8,036 nucleotides of DNA, from NCBI GenBank assembly GCA_035275105.1, contig DATENL010000069.1, positions 1-8,036 on the forward strand, written 5' to 3'. The translations under genes were made by a program, and so were the position numbers. Of the stretch, positions 6,322 through 8,036 are shown in pieces (the first letter of the stretch is position 1; each line of letters opens with the position of its first letter). This DNA is from AC-37 sp035275105 (GTDB lineage Bacteria > Actinomycetota > Thermoleophilia > Solirubrobacterales > Thermoleophilaceae). The notes under the pieces are model-generated. The model did not search any database. It saw only the letters and a program-made list of their open reading frames with translations, and was not told where the DNA came from.

Positions 6322-7609
6322 CGTCCCGGGAGGATGGCACCACCCGGAGGTGGACCGCCTTCGGCGCGAGGCCGCGCGCCCGGACGCGCACCACGTAGCG
6401 GCCGCGGCGAAGCGGCTCCGACAGCCGCAGCGTCAGGACGCGGCCGCGGGCGACGGTCGCCTGCCGGGTGCTCGACGCGACGAGCGAACCGTGCCTGCGC
6501 AGTCGCACGACGACCTGGTAGGCGGGAAGGATTCCCTCGACCTTCACACGCACCAGCATCCGGCGATTGCCCGGCTGCACGCCGATCGGAAGCTTCAGGC
6601 CGAGCTTCGGCCGCAGGAACGGGACCATCAGCGAGCGGACCCGCCGCGCGCTGTCGATGTGCACCCAGTGCCCGGCGTCGGGGATCCTCACGATCCGCGC
6701 GTGCGGGAACGCCTGGCGCTGCTGCTCGGCCTGGGTCGACGGGATGAACGGGTCGCGGTCGCCCCAGACGACGAGCGCGGGCAGGTCCAGCGGCCGCAGC
6801 GCCGCGGCCTGGTCGCGGCCCCGCGTCATGAAGCCCTGTGACGCCGAGCGGTAGTAGCGCAGGATCGCGCACCGCTCCGCGCGGTCGTAGTAGTCGTACA
6901 TGAGCTGGACGAAGTCGTCGGGCAGCGGCCGCGGGTTGACGGCCCGCATGTTGGCCACGAACGACTCGCGCGTGGTGGTGGCCATCTGGATCTCGCCGGC
7001 CCCCGGCGTCGCCCAGACGACCGCCAGCGGGTGCGGGACGTAGTCGATCAGCACGCCCGTGTTCAGCAGAACGGCGCCGACGAGCGCACGCCGGTGCTTG
7101 GCCGCCCACTGGAGGCCCCAGATGCCGCCGAAGTCGTGCAGCACGAGCACCGCCCGCCGGACGCCGATCCTGCGGAGGACGCCCTGGATGTAGTCCGCGG
7201 CACCGTCGGTGGACTGGAACCTGGGCGGCAGCTTCTCGGACTTCCCGAACCCGGGGACGTCGATCGCGACGGTTCGGGCGAACGGACCGGCCGCGGCGGC
7301 GAGGGCGTCCCAGTCGCGGGCCGAGTCCGGGTTGCCGTGCACGAACACGACGGCGTGGCCCGCCCGCCGCGGGCCGGACTCGAGCACGCGCGTGGTGACG
7401 CCGCCAACGCTCACGCGGCTCTGGCGAACACCCCCGCGGAGGGGCGGGTCGCCGACCAGGACGGAGTGCTCGGCGTCGGTGGCGGCGCCCAGCGGTCCGC
7501 CGCCCTGCGTGCAGTAGAGGGTGGAGTCGTCCGACGACTGCCCCTGCGCGCTCGCAAGCGGGACGAGCGCGACGGCGACCAGCAGCGGCATCACCCCTCG
7601 GCGGCGCAT
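6314..7609 (-). CDS. Secreted alpha/beta hydrolase (epoxide hydrolase/dehalogenase-like) with C-terminal beta-rich domain
   Basis: 431 aa. An N-terminal RRR and hydrophobic stretch (about 6-19) end in ASA (19-21), giving a likely signal peptide and export. Residues about 66-333 are an alpha/beta hydrolase: the oxyanion motif HGNPDSARDW (91-100), the nucleophile elbow LHDFGG (157-162) with Asp159 instead of Ser, WGDRDPFIP (282-290) with acid Asp286, and GHW with His314. An Asp nucleophile is typical of epoxide hydrolases and haloalkane dehalogenases. The residue after it is Phe, not the halide-binding Trp of dehalogenases. The last ~95 residues form an extra domain with repeated beta-strand patterns (e.g. 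LVRVKVEGI, VVRLRR, YVVRVRARG), probably Ig-like. The start ATG 7607-7609 has no strong ribosome site. It is the first gene of the operon, downstream of a c-di-GMP riboswitch. The substrate is unknown. Confidence 0.87.
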   Translation of the reverse strand: MRRRGVMPLLVAVALVPLASAQGQSSDDSTLYCTQGGGPLGAATDAEHSVLVGDPPLRGGVRQSRVSVGGVTTRVLESGPRRAGHAVVFVHGNPDSARDWDALAAAAGPFARTVAIDVPGFGKSEKLPPRFQSTDGAADYIQGVLRRIGVRRAVLVLHDFGGIWGLQWAAKHRRALVGAVLLNTGVLIDYVPHPLAVVWATPGAGEIQMATTTRESFVANMRAVNPRPLPDDFVQLMYDYYDRAERCAILRYYRSASQGFMTRGRDQAAALRPLDLPALVVWGDRDPFIPSTQAEQQRQAFPHARIVRIPDAGHWVHIDSARRVRSLMVPFLRPKLGLKLPIGVQPGNRRMLVRVKVEGILPAYQVVVRLRRHGSLVASSTRQATVARGRVLTLRLSEPLRRGRYVVRVRARGLAPKAVHLRVVPSSRDGA

Positions 7610-7668
7610 TCCCGACGCGAGGCTACGCCCACCGCGGCTCCGGCGCGCCGGCCTGCCCGGCGAACGAG

Positions 7669-7694
7669 GAGGGGGCGCCTCCCGGCGCCCCCTC
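7669..7694 (-). terminator. 11-bp GC hairpin, likely expression platform of the riboswitch
   Basis: The minus strand reads GAGGGGGCGCC, a GGGA loop (GNRA type), then the exact complement GGCGCCCCCTC. It lies about 25 nt after the riboswitch core and about 60 nt before the hydrolase start. The downstream sequence (CTCGTTCG) is only weakly U-rich, so it is either a U-poor terminator or a translation-affecting hairpin. Its position points to control by the riboswitch. Confidence 0.65.
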
Positions 7695-7718
7695 TGAGTG
7701 TCAGGCCCTGCTCTATGT

Positions 7719-7811
7719 ACCGGAGCTGTCCCCGGCAGCTGAGCCGTCTCGCTATGGCGAGACCTCTGGCTTTGCGTCCCCACCTCGCGGCGGGTTTGCC
7801 TTTTTCGGGCC
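7719..7811 (-). promoter_or_regulatory. Cyclic di-GMP-I (GEMM-I) riboswitch
   Basis: On the minus strand the conserved GEMM-I core is present in order. GGCAAACC (7793-7800) is followed by a six-base-pair stem CCCGCC/GGTGGG (with one G-U pair) capped by the GNRA tetraloop GCGA (7785-7788). Next is GACGCAAAGCC (7768-7778), then a perfect 7-bp hairpin GTCTCGC/GCGAGAC (7746-7763), and lastly AGCTG-CCGGGGA-CAGCT (7724-7740) with the conserved CCGGG loop. By alignment with V. cholerae Vc2 as I remember it, the ligand-contact base equivalent to G20 is G, which favours c-di-GMP over cGAMP. The P1 stem is not clearly resolved. It lies about 110 nt upstream of the hydrolase gene and so should control the four-gene operon. 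Whether it is an ON or OFF switch cannot be told. Confidence 0.9.
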
Positions 7812-7884
7812 CTCCAAGGTGACTACAGGGTCAGGATCGGCCGCCGGGCGGGGGGTCCGCATCGGTCAAGTGTCCAGAGGGGGG

Positions 7885-7929
7885 CCAGAAAGGAGACGGC
7901 CGCCCCCGCGCTGTGCGCGAGGACGGCCG
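7885..7929 (-). terminator. Intrinsic terminator of the Ala-Pro tail gene
   Basis: On the minus strand a 15-bp stem (arms 7915-7929 and 7897-7911, with two wobble pairs) has a 3-nt ACA loop and is followed by the pyrimidine-rich TCTCCTTTCT (7887-7896). It begins 28 nt after the stop codon at 7958-7960. It closes the upstream gene and separates it from the riboswitch-controlled operon. Confidence 0.85.
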
Positions 7930-7957
7930 GTAATCGCTGTTACGTCTTGCTGCTGGG

Positions 7958-8036
7958 CTACTCGCCGCTGGGTGCGGCGGGTGCGGCCGGAGCCGCTGGT
8001 GCGGCGGGAGCCGCCGGCGCGGCGGGCGCAGCCGCC
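7958..8036 (-). CDS. C-terminal end of an unidentified protein with an Ala-Ala-Pro tail
   Basis: Only the last 25 codons lie in the window; the rest is beyond the right edge. They encode seven A-A-P units (AAAP, then AAP repeats) ending in SGE and a TAG stop at 7958-7960. Low-complexity Ala/Pro tails like this are common as flexible C-terminal extensions in actinobacterial proteins, including ribosomal and envelope proteins, so the product cannot be named. The reading is supported by the clean stop, the regular period-3 amino acid repeat, and a terminator hairpin 28 nt downstream. The DNA itself is an imperfect 9-bp GC-rich repeat. Confidence 0.72.
   Translation of the reverse strand, partial: AAAPAAPAAPAAPAAPAAPAAPSGE

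Noticed and set aside
6314..7609. Calling the hydrolase a haloalkane dehalogenase
   Set aside because: The HGNP motif and Asp nucleophile fit, but the halide-binding Trp next to the nucleophile is Phe, and the protein is exported with an extra domain.
7640..7651. 12-bp palindrome CCGGCGCGCCGG in the leader
   Set aside because: Self-complementary, but such GC palindromes are expected by chance at this composition and it has no loop for an RNA hairpin.
7610..7783. N-terminal extension of the alpha/beta hydrolase up to 7783
   Set aside because: It would translate through the hairpin and the riboswitch and place the signal peptide in the middle of the protein; the ATG at 7609 directly precedes the signal peptide.
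7864..7869. TTGACC on the minus strand as the -35 of the riboswitch operon
   Set aside because: Good hexamer, but nothing like a -10 box lies 16-19 nt downstream in the GC-rich sequence; promoter left unassigned.
7961..8036. Short GC-rich repeats as a CRISPR-like or tandem DNA repeat
   Set aside because: The period is 9 bp and is explained by the Ala-Ala-Pro codons; there are no spacers.
1..8036. Mobile elements, integrase sites next to tRNA-Pro, or a defence system
   Set aside because: No transposase, integrase, direct repeat of the tRNA 3' end or known defence domain is visible; the tRNA is intact and followed by ordinary chromosomal genes.

Overview
The window is very GC-rich (roughly 70% by eye) with dense, often overlapping genes, GTG starts and strong G/C third-position bias. 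The gene families (DUF1015 next to OsmC, a secreted CAP-domain protein, PPOx-like protein, LCM-type methyltransferase) fit an actinobacterium. My best guess is a Thermoleophilia/Solirubrobacterales-type soil bacterium (Conexibacter, Solirubrobacter, Patulibacter and relatives). That placement is inference from style and content; no marker gene fixes it.

Left part (1-2734, all on the minus strand). A CAP/SCP-domain secreted protein (2183-2734) is followed by a perfect 17-bp inverted repeat (2136-2173). Then comes a tight set: DUF1015 protein (839-2098), OsmC-family peroxidase-like protein (433-828) and a NUDL-type Nudix hydrolase that runs off the left edge (1-373).

Middle (2829-4197, plus strand). 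A tRNA-Pro(UGG) lies 21 nt upstream of a tandem-GNAT acetyltransferase (2925-3785), followed by a small SnoaL/NTF2-like protein (3808-4197).

Right part (4194-8036, minus strand). A four-gene operon reads right to left: secreted alpha/beta hydrolase with an extra C-terminal beta-rich domain (6314-7609), PPOx-like flavin-type protein (5830-6321), endonuclease IV (5045-5830) and LCM-type SAM methyltransferase (4194-5048). The genes overlap by 8, 1 and 4 nt, so they are almost certainly one translationally coupled transcript. The methyltransferase and the convergent SnoaL gene share a CTAG at their stop codons.

The most interesting element is in the leader of this operon. At about 7719-7811 (minus strand) there is a well-formed cyclic di-GMP-I (GEMM-I) riboswitch, followed by an 11-bp GC-rich hairpin (7669-7694) before the hydrolase start, which looks like its expression platform. 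Upstream, a strong intrinsic terminator (7885-7929) separates this unit from the end of a gene with an Ala-Ala-Pro repeat tail (7958-8036, cut by the right edge). The sequence therefore suggests that c-di-GMP controls an operon encoding a secreted hydrolase, a redox-type protein, a DNA-repair nuclease and a methyltransferase. I do not recognise this as a described system.
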